64,000 nucleotides of DNA from Thalassoroseus pseudoceratinae. Its GTDB lineage: Bacteria; Planctomycetota; Planctomycetia; Planctomycetales; Planctomycetaceae. The notes below the pieces were generated by a model. The model was given only the letters and a program-made list of their open reading frames with translations. It searched no databases and was not told where the DNA came from. Where the stretch lies: positions 90,307 to 154,306 of the forward strand of contig NZ_JAALXT010000010.1 of NCBI RefSeq assembly GCF_011634775.1, in the 5' to 3' direction. A program made the translations under genes and the position numbers. Shown in pieces: positions 16,478 to 25,587 of the stretch; within the stretch, counting starts at the first letter, position 1; each line of letters opens with the position of its first letter.

Positions 16478-17878
16478 ATGGCAACAGCAACCAAGACGCG
16501 AAACGAACTGAAGTCCATCAATCCGTTCAATGGCGAGGTCTTGAAAACCTACGAAGAGATAACGTCGGAGGAGGTCGATGCGGCGATCGCGACGGCGGAT
16601 GAAGCCTTCCGCGAATGGCGCGAAACCAGCTTCGATCATCGTGCTGGCATTCTCCGACGCGTCGCCGAGTTGCTTCGCGAGCGTCGCGAGGAACTGGCAA
16701 CCATCATGACGCTGGAGATGGGCAAGAAGACTGAGGACGCCCGCCCTGAGATTGACCTCTGTGCGACGATATTCGACTACTACGCGGACAATGGTGAGAA
16801 AATCCTCGCTCCGAAGGAATACGACACGGCGGAAGGTAAAGGGACTCTGGTCAACCAGCCGCTGGGCATCGTCTACGGCATTCAGCCTTGGAACTTCCCG
16901 TTCTACCAGCCGTCACGCGTGGCTGCTCCGCAGTTGATCGCGGGCAATGTTGTTCTCACCAAGCACGCCTCAAACGTGCCGCAGTCTGCGGAGGCGTTTG
17001 ACCAGTTGCTCAAGGATGCCGGAGTCCCCGAGGGAGTGCATACGAATCTGCAACTCTCTGCTCGCAACGCCGGGAGCATCATTGACGACGACCGCGTCGT
17101 GGGCGTCGCCTTCACGGGGAGCAACAAGGGCGGTGCCGCGGTTGCCGAACAGGCTGGCCGCAACGTCAAGAAGACCGTCATGGAACTTGGCGGTGTTGAT
17201 CCCTTTATCGTGCTTGACGACGCCGACATGGATGCAACCATCGAGCGGTTCATGATCGGCAAACTGCTGTGCACGGGTCAAATCTGCATCGCCGCCAAGC
17301 GAATTATCCTCGACGAATCAATCGCTGAAGAGTTCCTCGATCGCGCGACTAAGAGGTTCGCCGCGTTGAAGCCCGGTGATCCATTGGATGAAGCCACCGG
17401 ATACGGTCCTGTTTGCACCGAGAAAGCGGCCATCCAACTCGAAGACCAGATCAACAAATCGGTCGAAGCCGGTGCCAAAATCCTCGTCGGCGGCAAGCGT
17501 GACGGCGCGTTCATCGAGCCGACCATCATGACCGACATTCCGAAGGGATCTCCCGCAGACTGTGAAGAGCTGTTTGGTCCTGTCGCCATCATCCACATCG
17601 CCAAGGACGAAGAAGACGCAATCCGCATCGCGAACGACAGCGACTTCGGGTTGGGCGGCTCAGTTCACACCAACGACCTTGACCGTGGTCGCCGTGTTGC
17701 GGAACGGATTGAGTCGGGCACGTGCTTTGTCAATCAGATTTCGTGGACCTACGCCAGCATGCCTATGGGCGGCGTGAAGAAGTCCGGTTACGGCCGCGAA
17801 CTCGCAGACCTCGGCATCAAAGAATTCGTGAATCAGAAACTGATCAGCGTTTTCGACAAAGACCACACGACTTTGTAA
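16478..17878 (+). CDS. NAD(P)-dependent succinate-semialdehyde dehydrogenase-type ALDH
   Basis: ATG 16478 follows AGGAG by 9 bases; 466 residues. ALDH hallmarks are 'WNFPFYQPSRVAAPQL', 'VAFTGSNKGG', catalytic Glu236 in 'VMELGGVDPF' and the nucleophile Cys270 in 'GQICIAAKR'. Overall it resembles the YneI/GabD-like succinate-semialdehyde dehydrogenases, but other aldehydes are possible. It is first gene of a sigma-54-driven unit with an alcohol dehydrogenase, an SDR and a peroxiredoxin-like gene, suggesting aldehyde/alcohol detoxification under stress. Confidence 0.92.
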   Translation: MATATKTRNELKSINPFNGEVLKTYEEITSEEVDAAIATADEAFREWRETSFDHRAGILRRVAELLRERREELATIMTLEMGKKTEDARPEIDLCATIFDYYADNGEKILAPKEYDTAEGKGTLVNQPLGIVYGIQPWNFPFYQPSRVAAPQLIAGNVVLTKHASNVPQSAEAFDQLLKDAGVPEGVHTNLQLSARNAGSIIDDDRVVGVAFTGSNKGGAAVAEQAGRNVKKTVMELGGVDPFIVLDDADMDATIERFMIGKLLCTGQICIAAKRIILDESIAEEFLDRATKRFAALKPGDPLDEATGYGPVCTEKAAIQLEDQINKSVEAGAKILVGGKRDGAFIEPTIMTDIPKGSPADCEELFGPVAIIHIAKDEEDAIRIANDSDFGLGGSVHTNDLDRGRRVAERIESGTCFVNQISWTYASMPMGGVKKSGYGRELADLGIKEFVNQKLISVFDKDHTTL

Positions 17879-17905
17879 GCCGTCTCAGCAGATCATCACT
17901 CCTAG

Positions 17906-17933
17906 CTTGGCGGTCAATTGGCCGCCGAGTTTT
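17906..17933 (+). terminator. Hairpin followed by T-run after the aldehyde dehydrogenase gene
   Basis: CTTGGCGG pairs with CCGCCGAG (one G-T pair) across an 8-base loop and is followed by TTTT. It could partially terminate after the first gene and reduce expression of those downstream. Confidence 0.55.
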
Positions 17934-18000
17934 ATAATCCACCGAATCATGGCACTGTCGCCTGAACCACCAGTCACCGTTATCGCACAGGAGCAAACAA

Positions 18001-19008
18001 ATGACCGTCAAAGCATATGCCGTCACGAAAGCCAAGGGAGAATTTGAACCATTTGAGTTTGAACTCGGCGACATTGACCCGTACGAAGTGGACATCAGCG
18101 TCGAATCATGCGGCATCTGCCACAGCGATCTGAGCATGGGGGACGACGAGTGGGGAATGGCTCAGTTTCCGCTCGTGCCCGGTCACGAAGTGATCGGAAA
18201 AGTGTCGGCCGCGGGCGATCATGTAACCCATGTGAAAGTCGGCGACCGCGTTGGCCTTGGCTGGCACGCAGGTTACTGCATGATGTGCGATCAGTGCATG
18301 GGCGGCGATCACAACCTCTGTTCCGACGCCGAGCCGACAATCGCCGGACGACATGGCGGCTTTGCCGATACCGTTCGTGCAAAAGCTCCCAGCGTCATCA
18401 AGATTCCGGATGCGTTGGATGCCAGCGAAGCCGGGCCACTACTGTGTGGCGGGATCGCCGTCTTCAATCCGATGGTTCAGGCCGGGCTGTCTCCGACGCA
18501 GAGCGTGGGCGTCATCGGCATCGGCGGACTGGGCCACATGGGCCTGAAGTTTGCTGCCGCCTGGGGTTGCCACGTCACCGCATTCACTTCCGAGTCAAAG
18601 CGTCAGGAAGCGATCGACATGGGAGCACACGACACCATCAACTCACGCGACCCAGAAGCGATCAAATCCGCAGCGGGCAGGTTTGACCTGCTGTTGTCCA
18701 CGGTCAACGTTCCGCTCGACTGGAATGCGATCCTTGCGACGTTGAAGCCGCGCGGTCGTCTGATGATGCCCGGTGCCGTCACCGAACCGCTCGATATCAA
18801 CGTGCTACCCGACATGATGTTCAAGCAGCTCTCGGTTGGCTCATCGCCGGTCGGAGCCCCCGTAGTCATCCGCCAGATGCTCGATTTTGCCGCTCGACAC
18901 AAAGTCGCGCCGGTCAACGAGCACTTCCCAATGAGCAAAGTCAATGATGCATTCGAACGCCTGCGCAGCGGGAAGGCTCGATATCGAATCGTTCTCGATC
19001 GCGAGTAA
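18001..19008 (+). CDS. Zinc-dependent alcohol dehydrogenase, cinnamyl-alcohol/YahK type
   Basis: 335 residues. Catalytic zinc ligands appear in 'CGICHSD' (Cys37) and 'PGHEV' (His62). Structural zinc is bound by '[15 protein letters not shown]', and the Rossmann motif is 'GIGGLGHMG'. This branch reduces aldehydes with NADPH or oxidises primary alcohols. SD-like AGGAG precedes the ATG. It pairs functionally with the aldehyde dehydrogenase upstream. Confidence 0.92.
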   Translation: MTVKAYAVTKAKGEFEPFEFELGDIDPYEVDISVESCGICHSDLSMGDDEWGMAQFPLVPGHEVIGKVSAAGDHVTHVKVGDRVGLGWHAGYCMMCDQCMGGDHNLCSDAEPTIAGRHGGFADTVRAKAPSVIKIPDALDASEAGPLLCGGIAVFNPMVQAGLSPTQSVGVIGIGGLGHMGLKFAAAWGCHVTAFTSESKRQEAIDMGAHDTINSRDPEAIKSAAGRFDLLLSTVNVPLDWNAILATLKPRGRLMMPGAVTEPLDINVLPDMMFKQLSVGSSPVGAPVVIRQMLDFAARHKVAPVNEHFPMSKVNDAFERLRSGKARYRIVLDRE

Positions 19009-19026
19009 ACCAAAAGGGAGATAACC

Positions 19027-19659
19027 ATGAAGATTCTTGTTGCCGGATCACGGGGAGCAGTCGGTCGATTCCTAATCGACAAGCTAATCGCGAGCGGGCA
19101 TGAAGTGACCGGGATCGTTCGTTCTGAAGACCAGCGGGATGACCTAACGCAAACCGGCGCCCGCGCGGTCTTGGCAGACGTGACACGTACAGAAACTCTC
19201 GACGCCGCGGTGGCAGGACAAGATGCGGTCGTGTTCGCAGCGGGCTCCAAAGGAAAGGCGGTGGAAGCAGTCGATCGAGACGGCGCGATCCATCTCTGCA
19301 ATGCTGCGAACAGCGCAGGAGTCCGTCGCTTCGTATTGCTCAGTTCCATCAACGCAGGACGGCCGGAGCAGGGACCGGAGAACCTGCGACGGTATCTGCA
19401 CGCCAAGCACGAAGCGGATGAGTATGTGGCCGCCAGCGGGCTTGACTACACGATCCTGCGCCCCGGATATCTGAACGATGAGCCCGGCACGGGAAAGATT
19501 CAGACTGGAGACGCTTTTGATGGCACCGACGCCCAAATCAGTCGCGAAGACGTGGCTGAAGTCATCGCCGCGTCGCTTGCAGAACCGGGAACAATCGGCG
19601 CAGTGTTCGAGTTCATCAACGGTGAAACGCCGGTTGCTGAAGCGTTGGCAAGACTGTGA
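19027..19659 (+). CDS. NAD(P)-binding atypical SDR (NmrA/YwnB-like)
   Basis: 210 residues with an N-terminal Rossmann motif 'ILVAGSRGAVGRFL', 'VVFAAGSKG', and 'FVLLSSINAG' followed by a 'YxxxK'-less active region, as in atypical SDRs. GGGAG lies upstream of the ATG, 18 bases after the alcohol dehydrogenase stop. Such proteins are reductases or redox sensors; the substrate is unknown. Confidence 0.85.
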   Translation: MKILVAGSRGAVGRFLIDKLIASGHEVTGIVRSEDQRDDLTQTGARAVLADVTRTETLDAAVAGQDAVVFAAGSKGKAVEAVDRDGAIHLCNAANSAGVRRFVLLSSINAGRPEQGPENLRRYLHAKHEADEYVAASGLDYTILRPGYLNDEPGTGKIQTGDAFDGTDAQISREDVAEVIAASLAEPGTIGAVFEFINGETPVAEALARL

Positions 19660-19691
19660 GAAGCATCAAGTCCCACAGAGGAGAATACAAA

Positions 19692-20201
19692 ATGATCAAA
19701 CCACAAACACAGGTTCCTGAATTGACCGTCAAGACGGTCGGTGGCCCCGATTGGACACTCAGCCAACAGTCGCCGGAACACTTCACCTTCGTGTTCTTCT
19801 ATCGCGGCTATCACTGCCCGATCTGCCGCAAGTATCTGGGCAGCATCGATCGAAAGCTCGACGAACTGTCGGCACTCGGCATTAACGCGGTCGCGATCAG
19901 TAGCGATTCCGAAGAACGCGCGACGCGCAGCAAAGAAGAATGGAGAATCCAAAACCTCCCGATCGGCTACGGCCTGTCGATCGAAGATGCTCGCAAGTGG
20001 GGACTCTACGTTTCCGAAGCCATCAAGCCGGACGAACCCGAAATCTTCAGCGAACCGGGCCTTTTCATCGTGCGACCCGACGGCGAACTGTACGCCGCAT
20101 CGATCCAGACCATGCCTTTCACCAGACCCGGCATCGAAGAACTAATTGCCGGGTTCAAGTACATCATCGACAATGACTATCCGGGGCGCGGCGAGGTATG
20201 A
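19692..20201 (+). CDS. AhpC/TSA-family peroxiredoxin-like protein
   Basis: ATG 19692 follows AGGAG. 169 residues with a thioredoxin fold and the motif 'FFYRGYHCPICRKYL', i.e. a CxxC-type active site rather than the classical T-x-x-C of 2-Cys peroxiredoxins. Probably reduces peroxides or acts as a thiol oxidoreductase. A second related gene lies at 41841-42500 in another stress cluster. Confidence 0.88.
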   Translation: MIKPQTQVPELTVKTVGGPDWTLSQQSPEHFTFVFFYRGYHCPICRKYLGSIDRKLDELSALGINAVAISSDSEERATRSKEEWRIQNLPIGYGLSIEDARKWGLYVSEAIKPDEPEIFSEPGLFIVRPDGELYAASIQTMPFTRPGIEELIAGFKYIIDNDYPGRGEV

Positions 20202-20293
20202 AGCGGCACACGGATTCATAGCAAGTTGCATTCTGGTCACGTTTGGTAGAATGAGACCTGACGACGGTCAATTCAACCAACACCGGTAGGCCC

Positions 20294-22183
20294 ATGCCAA
20301 CTGAAAGAACTATGACATCTGACACGATGGCCGACGCGTGCAAGAATGCAAATGACTTGCATGCCGCTGCCATCACAGACCGTGATGCGTTGCTACACAC
20401 GATCTTTGACAACATTTCCGAATGTGTGAAGGTCTTCGACAAGCAGGGAAACTTTCTGGCGATAAATCGTGCCGGTCTGGCGATGATCGAAGTGGATTCG
20501 TTTGACGAGGTGCAAGGTCAGTCTGCTCTTTCTTTCGTCGCTCCCCAGTATCACGCAGCCATGAAATCAATTAACAGCCAAGTGCTGAAGGGGCACAGCG
20601 GACGCGCCGAATATGAGGTGATTGGTCGAAAGGGTGGCCGCCGCTTTGTTGAAAGTCAATCCGTTCCACTGTCCGACACCAGCGGCGAGATCAAAGGAAT
20701 TCTGAGCATCACCCGCGATATGACTCCCGCGCGTGATGCGGAGATTGCGATCCGCCATAGTCACGAACGATTGCATCGGATGGTCGAAGAACTTCCGGCT
20801 GGGGCGATTGCCATCGAGGGCGAGGCAGTTTTCTTTAACCGTGCGATCGAGGAGATACTTGGTTATTCGTCGGATGAGATCGCGACGCTCGACGACTGGT
20901 TTTCACTGCTTTATCGCGAGCGAAGCGACGAAGTGCGACAGTTGTACGAAGCCGACAAACTCGATGGATTCCCGGGCCGACGGGAGATCGAGGTACATTG
21001 CAAATCGGGCGAAATCAAAACTGTCGAGTTCGCGGGTTACGTAGATCATGAAGGCGAAATCTGGGTGCTTCACGATGTCACGGAACGCAAGAATGCTGAA
21101 GAGGCGGTCAAACTGCGGGAACGGCAACTCTCAACGTTGATGGGCAACCTGCCGGGAGCGGCGTACCGGTGTCTCAATGATCAAGACTGGACGATGGAGT
21201 TCATCAGCGACGGATGTGAACAAGTTTGTGGATATTCGGCGAACGAGATCATCGACGGTTCGCCGACGTGGACGGAGTTGATGCACCCCGACGATCGCGA
21301 ACGGATCTGGAACGAAGTTCAAACCAATTTGACGAAACGCCGGTCATTTCAATTCGTCTATCGGATTCATCATCGAAGCGGGGAGGAACGTTTTGTCTGG
21401 GAGCAGGGACAAGGTGTCTTTGCGTCAGACGGGCGGTTGGAAGCCATCGAAGGGTTCATGACGGACATAACCGAACTGGAACAGACGAAACAACAACTTG
21501 TGCAAAGCGAACGGCTCGCGGCAATGGGCAAGATGTTGTCCGCTCTTGCTCACGAGAGCCGCAACGCTCTCCAGAGAATCCAGTCCGGCGTTGAGATGTT
21601 GAAGTTCGAGTTTGATGAAGCGTCCGAATCCTACGAGGACCTGCGTCGGATCGCGGGGGCTCGTGAAGATTTGCAGCGGTTGTACGATGAGATGAGAAGT
21701 TTCGCTGCACCAATGAATCTTCAAATCTCTGACTGCAATCTGGCAGGAATCTGGAAGAAGGCGTGGTCGCATCTCGAACCCGCGTGGAAGTCGCGCGAAG
21801 TTCGTTTGACCGAGAACACGTCTGACGCTGATCTGACGATTCCTGTCGACTCATTCCGATTGGAACAGGTTTTTCGGAACCTGCTGGAAAACTCGTTGGC
21901 AGCTTGCGGCGACCCGGTCCACATCGAAATCGAGTGTGTCAATTCTGACATAGACGGCGAATCAGGGGTGTGCGTCTTGTTGCGCGATAACGGCCCCGGA
22001 CTGACCGAAGAGCAGAAGAACCGCATTTTCGAAGCATTTTTCACGACGAAGCACAAGGGAAGCGGTCTGGGCATGGCGATTGCAAAGAGAATTGTTGAGG
22101 CCCATTGCGGGACGATTGAAGTACATAATTCGTCGAGCGGTGGTGCCGAGTTTCTGTTGAAAATCCCGAGAGCCAAACCGTGA
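20294..22183 (+). CDS. PAS-domain sensor histidine kinase
   Basis: 629 residues, no membrane segments, so probably cytosolic. Three PAS domains in tandem (about residues 35-155, 160-275, 285-395; PAC-like 'SGEIKGILSITRD' after the first). Then HisKA with the phospho-acceptor His in 'LSALAHESRNALQRI', and an HATPase with N-box 'FRNLLENSLAA', 'DNGPGLTEEQ' and 'GSGLGMAIAKRIVEAH'. It is NtrB-like in its catalytic part. Its stop overlaps the next gene (GTGA), and the NtrC-type activator two genes on is the expected output. Confidence 0.93.
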   Translation: MPTERTMTSDTMADACKNANDLHAAAITDRDALLHTIFDNISECVKVFDKQGNFLAINRAGLAMIEVDSFDEVQGQSALSFVAPQYHAAMKSINSQVLKGHSGRAEYEVIGRKGGRRFVESQSVPLSDTSGEIKGILSITRDMTPARDAEIAIRHSHERLHRMVEELPAGAIAIEGEAVFFNRAIEEILGYSSDEIATLDDWFSLLYRERSDEVRQLYEADKLDGFPGRREIEVHCKSGEIKTVEFAGYVDHEGEIWVLHDVTERKNAEEAVKLRERQLSTLMGNLPGAAYRCLNDQDWTMEFISDGCEQVCGYSANEIIDGSPTWTELMHPDDRERIWNEVQTNLTKRRSFQFVYRIHHRSGEERFVWEQGQGVFASDGRLEAIEGFMTDITELEQTKQQLVQSERLAAMGKMLSALAHESRNALQRIQSGVEMLKFEFDEASESYEDLRRIAGAREDLQRLYDEMRSFAAPMNLQISDCNLAGIWKKAWSHLEPAWKSREVRLTENTSDADLTIPVDSFRLEQVFRNLLENSLAACGDPVHIEIECVNSDIDGESGVCVLLRDNGPGLTEEQKNRIFEAFFTTKHKGSGLGMAIAKRIVEAHCGTIEVHNSSSGGAEFLLKIPRAKP

Positions 22184-22593
22184 TCCATTCCCTACGAATC
22201 GCCGTTGCCGACGATGAACCCGAGATTCGGGATTTCTTCAGACGCTTTCTGTCACGACTGGGGCACAGTGTCGTTGGGGAAGCGTGTGACGGTGCGCAGC
22301 TCGTCGAACTCTGCAAAGCCGAACATCCCGACTTGGTCATCACCGACCTTGCCATGCCGGAGATGGACGGTGTGTCAGCGATCGCTGCAATAGCGACCTG
22401 TTCTAAGATACCCGTCATTATTGTCTCCTCACACGACCGCCCATGTGAGCCGTGCCATCCGAGCGTCGTCGCTTACCTGGTCAAACCGATTGAAGGTGGT
22501 GAGTTGGAAGAGGCAATCGAGAAGGTAGCCGAGTCGCTAGAGAGGGCGGATTCCGACCATGCCAAGTCCGCTTTACCACCCAACCAGCAGTAG
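22180..22593 (+). CDS. Single-domain response regulator
   Basis: GTG start overlaps the kinase stop. 137 residues: a receiver domain with acidic pocket DDE (residues 11-13), phospho-acceptor Asp56 in 'LVITDLAMPEMDG' and Lys in 'YLVKPIEGG'. There is no output domain, only a short tail. It may be a phosphate relay or sink between the kinase and the sigma-54 activator. Confidence 0.92.
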   Translation: MIHSLRIAVADDEPEIRDFFRRFLSRLGHSVVGEACDGAQLVELCKAEHPDLVITDLAMPEMDGVSAIAAIATCSKIPVIIVSSHDRPCEPCHPSVVAYLVKPIEGGELEEAIEKVAESLERADSDHAKSALPPNQQ

Positions 22594-22611
22594 TTTCAGG
22601 AGTCATCATTC

Positions 22612-23991
22612 GTGAGTCAGTCCGCAGTTAAAATGTCGCTCATTCTGGTTGACGACGATGCGGACTTCCGTTCGATGACGGCACGAACGCTGCGCAAATT
22701 TGGTCACACTGTTGCGGACTGCGAGTCAGGTGAGGCGGCGCTTGAACTGTTTGACAAACACAGCTTCGACGTCGCCGTCGTAGACCTGTCGATGCCCGGC
22801 ATGTCGGGGTTGGATTTGCTGGGCCACATCAAGGAGCGGGCCAGCGAAACCGAATCAGTCATGCTGACAGGTGAAGCTACCGTCCGCACGGCCGTCGAAG
22901 CGATGAAGTTGGGTGCTCACGATTACCTGAGCAAGCCGGTCGAGATGGACGAACTGAGAGTCGTCATCGAAAAGGCGTATCAGGCCAACCGCCTTCGCAA
23001 AGAGAATCGGCAACTCAAAGTAGCTTTAGAACGTACGCGTCCAACGTTTGACATGATCGGTGAATCGGCCGTGATGAAGGAGGTGCTGCGACTGATCGAA
23101 CGAGCCGGTCCAACGGACAAGCCGATCCTGATTCAAGGAGAAAGCGGAACCGGAAAGGAGCTTGTCGCTCAGGCTTTGCATCAGGCAAGCGAAGTCGCGG
23201 ACAAGCCAATGATAACGATCAACTGCGCGGCTCTGCCTGAACAACTCTTGGAAAGCGAATTGTTTGGACACGAGAAGGGAGCCTTCACCGGTGCAACCAG
23301 CGCCAAACCGGGCTTGTTTGAAGTGGCCGATGGCGGAACATTGTTTGTTGATGAGATCGGAGAACTCGCTTCGTCGTTGCAGGCCAAATTCCTTCGCGTG
23401 CTGGAAGACGGCTCCCTTCGCCGCGTCGGATCGACGAAAGAACGGAAGGTCAATGTTCGCATCATCAGTGCGACCAACCGCGACATGGAACAGGAAGTTA
23501 AAGAAGGCCGCTTTCGCGAAGACCTCTACTATCGGATCGATGTGCTGACGCTGCGGTTACCTCCACTCCGCCAGCGGCAGGATGACATCAGGTTATTGGC
23601 TGTGCATTTCGCTGGTGACGACTGGCAGATCGAACCGAATGCGATGAGCGCGATCCAGAACTACAGTTGGCCGGGCAATGTTCGGCAACTGATCAATGCG
23701 ATCGAGCGGGCAAAGATTCTTGCAGACGACGAAGTCATAAAAGTGGGGAACCTTCCCGAGGTCGTCGCAAGTTGTGCATCCGACGAACCCGTGCAGACAG
23801 AGGCTGCCTCAAGTGATGCCGGAGACGATTTGGACTCAATCCAGAAAGCCCATATCGCTGAGTTGATGGTTCGCGAAGAGGGCAACAAGGCTCGCGTTGC
23901 CCGCCTGCTCGGCGTCAGTCGCCGCACTCTCTACCGCCTGCTGGAAAAATACGAGATTCCGACGCAAGTCTCGCACTCGGACGCCGAGTAG
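22612..23991 (+). CDS. NtrC-family sigma-54-dependent response regulator
   Basis: 459 residues from GTG 22612. Receiver with Asp58 in 'VAVVDLSMPGMSG'; AAA+ domain with Walker A '[15 protein letters not shown]', the sigma-54 loop 'GAFTGA' and 'FVDEIGELA'; C-terminal Fis-type HTH 'KARVARLLGVSRRTLYRLLEKY'. It activates sigma-54 promoters after phosphorylation. Perfect sigma-54 promoter and inverted repeat upstream of the operon (16330-16403) suggest autoregulation, and a similar promoter at 24200 may be a second target. Confidence 0.95.
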   Translation: MSQSAVKMSLILVDDDADFRSMTARTLRKFGHTVADCESGEAALELFDKHSFDVAVVDLSMPGMSGLDLLGHIKERASETESVMLTGEATVRTAVEAMKLGAHDYLSKPVEMDELRVVIEKAYQANRLRKENRQLKVALERTRPTFDMIGESAVMKEVLRLIERAGPTDKPILIQGESGTGKELVAQALHQASEVADKPMITINCAALPEQLLESELFGHEKGAFTGATSAKPGLFEVADGGTLFVDEIGELASSLQAKFLRVLEDGSLRRVGSTKERKVNVRIISATNRDMEQEVKEGRFREDLYYRIDVLTLRLPPLRQRQDDIRLLAVHFAGDDWQIEPNAMSAIQNYSWPGNVRQLINAIERAKILADDEVIKVGNLPEVVASCASDEPVQTEAASSDAGDDLDSIQKAHIAELMVREEGNKARVARLLGVSRRTLYRLLEKYEIPTQVSHSDAE

Positions 23992-24199
23992 TTCTCGCTG
24001 ATCCTGTCGCTGCACGCCCCCGTCCTTTTTAGCGGTACATCAATTCGCATGGTGTGCGCCAAACGTGCGTCGTCCCCTTCCTCTCGCGCTTTGCGAGGGT
24101 GACAGAACTGTCATCGTGAACTCATGCAAGCGCGTCGTTTCGTTACAGAGTTACAGAGTGGTAAGGGCGATAGAAGCGTGATTCTTTCGTTTTTCTGTT

Positions 24200-24215
24200 T
24201 GGCATCGTAGTTGCA
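24200..24215 (+). promoter_or_regulatory. Sigma-54-like promoter before the lyase/sulfatase cluster
   Basis: TGGCATCGTAGTTGCA keeps TGGCA and TTGCA with correct spacing; one base differs from consensus. Upstream at 24142-24165 there is GTTACAGA, a direct repeat of TTACAGAG and a GTAA half-site, resembling the GTTACA half of the 16330 element. The rest of 23992-24304 shows no gene. Confidence 0.6.
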
Positions 24216-24304
24216 AACAGTTCGAGCCGTTGCATTCAAGCAATCAAACGATCCTGGGCAACGACAGTTGCTACATGAGCCCTTCACGAAACATCGGAGA
24301 TGAA

Positions 24305-24493
24305 GTGAATATTCTCAAACCACTACCGACGCTGTTGCTGCTGATCACTGCCGTCTCGTTCGTGAAATACTCGATGGCGTCCGCGCAAGAAACCAAATAC
24401 TTCACTGATGTGACGGAGACACACGTTCCTCAAGATGCGTTCGCCCATCTGTTGGACGCCGAATCAATCGAACAAAGAAGAATAATCCTATGA
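24305..24493 (+). pseudogene. N-terminal fragment of an exported protein (FG-GAP/ASPIC-like)
   Basis: GTG at 24305 opens about 62 codons: a signal peptide (PLPTLLLLITAVSF ... ASAQE), then 'YFTDVTETHVPQDAF', typical of the start of FG-GAP repeat proteins. It then ends, while complete relatives are several hundred residues. It overlaps the next ATG as ATGA. Most likely a gene stub left after a deletion, though it could act as a translated leader. Confidence 0.5.
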
Positions 24494-25587
24494 ATACAAC
24501 CACTGCATTCACTGCGGCGGCGCTGATACTGGTTGCGTCGATTGGCAACCCATCTTTGGGGCAAGAAGATGTTTCTCTGATTAAAGATACCAGCTTCGCC
24601 GAAGGATTTGGGGCAGCCTTCATCTACGGCAGCGAGTACAGCGGCGGTCGGCGTCCACCGCTTGGTGAAGTGACGGAATATCGAGACATCTCGCCGTGGC
24701 AGGTGTTCCTCATCCCTGATGGTCCGGTGAAGAAGGTTGGCGTGAAGACGCACCCATGGGACTTCCAGGAAGGCCTGCATCACAATTTCAAAGACAAAAC
24801 TGGCAATCTGGTTCGTGAGTTGCATGCGCATCGACTCGTCGTCAATCACACGATCGAGGAGAACTCGCCGGAACGGCTGCAGTTCGCCCAATTCAATAAC
24901 TATCGGTTGCCGAAAGGCCATCCAGACCGTGACACAAAGCTCGTCAAACGTGTCACGACGGATCGCAAGGGAACATTGAGGCTGTATTACAACTCGCAGA
25001 ACGAGATTCGAAATGCCGCGACGGGACACTCGGCAAAGTGGGCGCGCGATACGTGGCCGCATTTCCTTGTCAATCAGCGGATGATGGAGCCGATTCCGCT
25101 GGCCGAGTTCCAGCGACTCGACTTTCGTGTATCGTTTCAGGTTGATCGTATGAAGAAGCTCTCGAACTGGCCGAATCACATCCGTGGAGCGGCCCGGTCG
25201 GGAATGAATTTGAAGTTCATGTTCTTTCTAAGAAATCCGGATGCTCTGGAGCAGAAACTGTTCGCTGGCATGATGCTCTTTGCCAGCAACAAGAAACGCT
25301 ACGCCCCTCACCTTGGCATCGAGCAGCACGGCAACGTCTTCTACCGCGACAGCATTACCAGTGGTGGCAAGCCGGTTCCTAAACTGTCGGAACAACGCAC
25401 GGTGGAAGTCGATGTTCGCAAGTTGGTTGCCGAAGCGTTGCGACGAGGACATGAAAAGCAACCTGAACTGTCTGCCGATCCCGACCGGTATGCAATCTAC
25501 AACTTCAGCATTGGTTTTGAGGGCATGGGCCACTGGAAAACGGAAGCAGAAATTTCGGGGTTGAACCTGACGGGAGTGAGAAAATGA
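24490..25587 (+). CDS. Secreted protein of the lyase cluster, possible polysaccharide-active
   Basis: 365 residues with an N-terminal signal peptide (TTAFTAAALILVASIGNPSLG). The body is rich in aromatic and charged residues with beta-strand character and contains 'HNFKDKTGNLVRELHAHR' and 'GFEGMGHWKTEAEISG'. I do not recognise the family. Its stop overlaps the alginate lyase-like start (ATGA), so the two proteins probably work together on the same glycan. Confidence 0.65.
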   Translation: MNTTTAFTAAALILVASIGNPSLGQEDVSLIKDTSFAEGFGAAFIYGSEYSGGRRPPLGEVTEYRDISPWQVFLIPDGPVKKVGVKTHPWDFQEGLHHNFKDKTGNLVRELHAHRLVVNHTIEENSPERLQFAQFNNYRLPKGHPDRDTKLVKRVTTDRKGTLRLYYNSQNEIRNAATGHSAKWARDTWPHFLVNQRMMEPIPLAEFQRLDFRVSFQVDRMKKLSNWPNHIRGAARSGMNLKFMFFLRNPDALEQKLFAGMMLFASNKKRYAPHLGIEQHGNVFYRDSITSGGKPVPKLSEQRTVEVDVRKLVAEALRRGHEKQPELSADPDRYAIYNFSIGFEGMGHWKTEAEISGLNLTGVRK

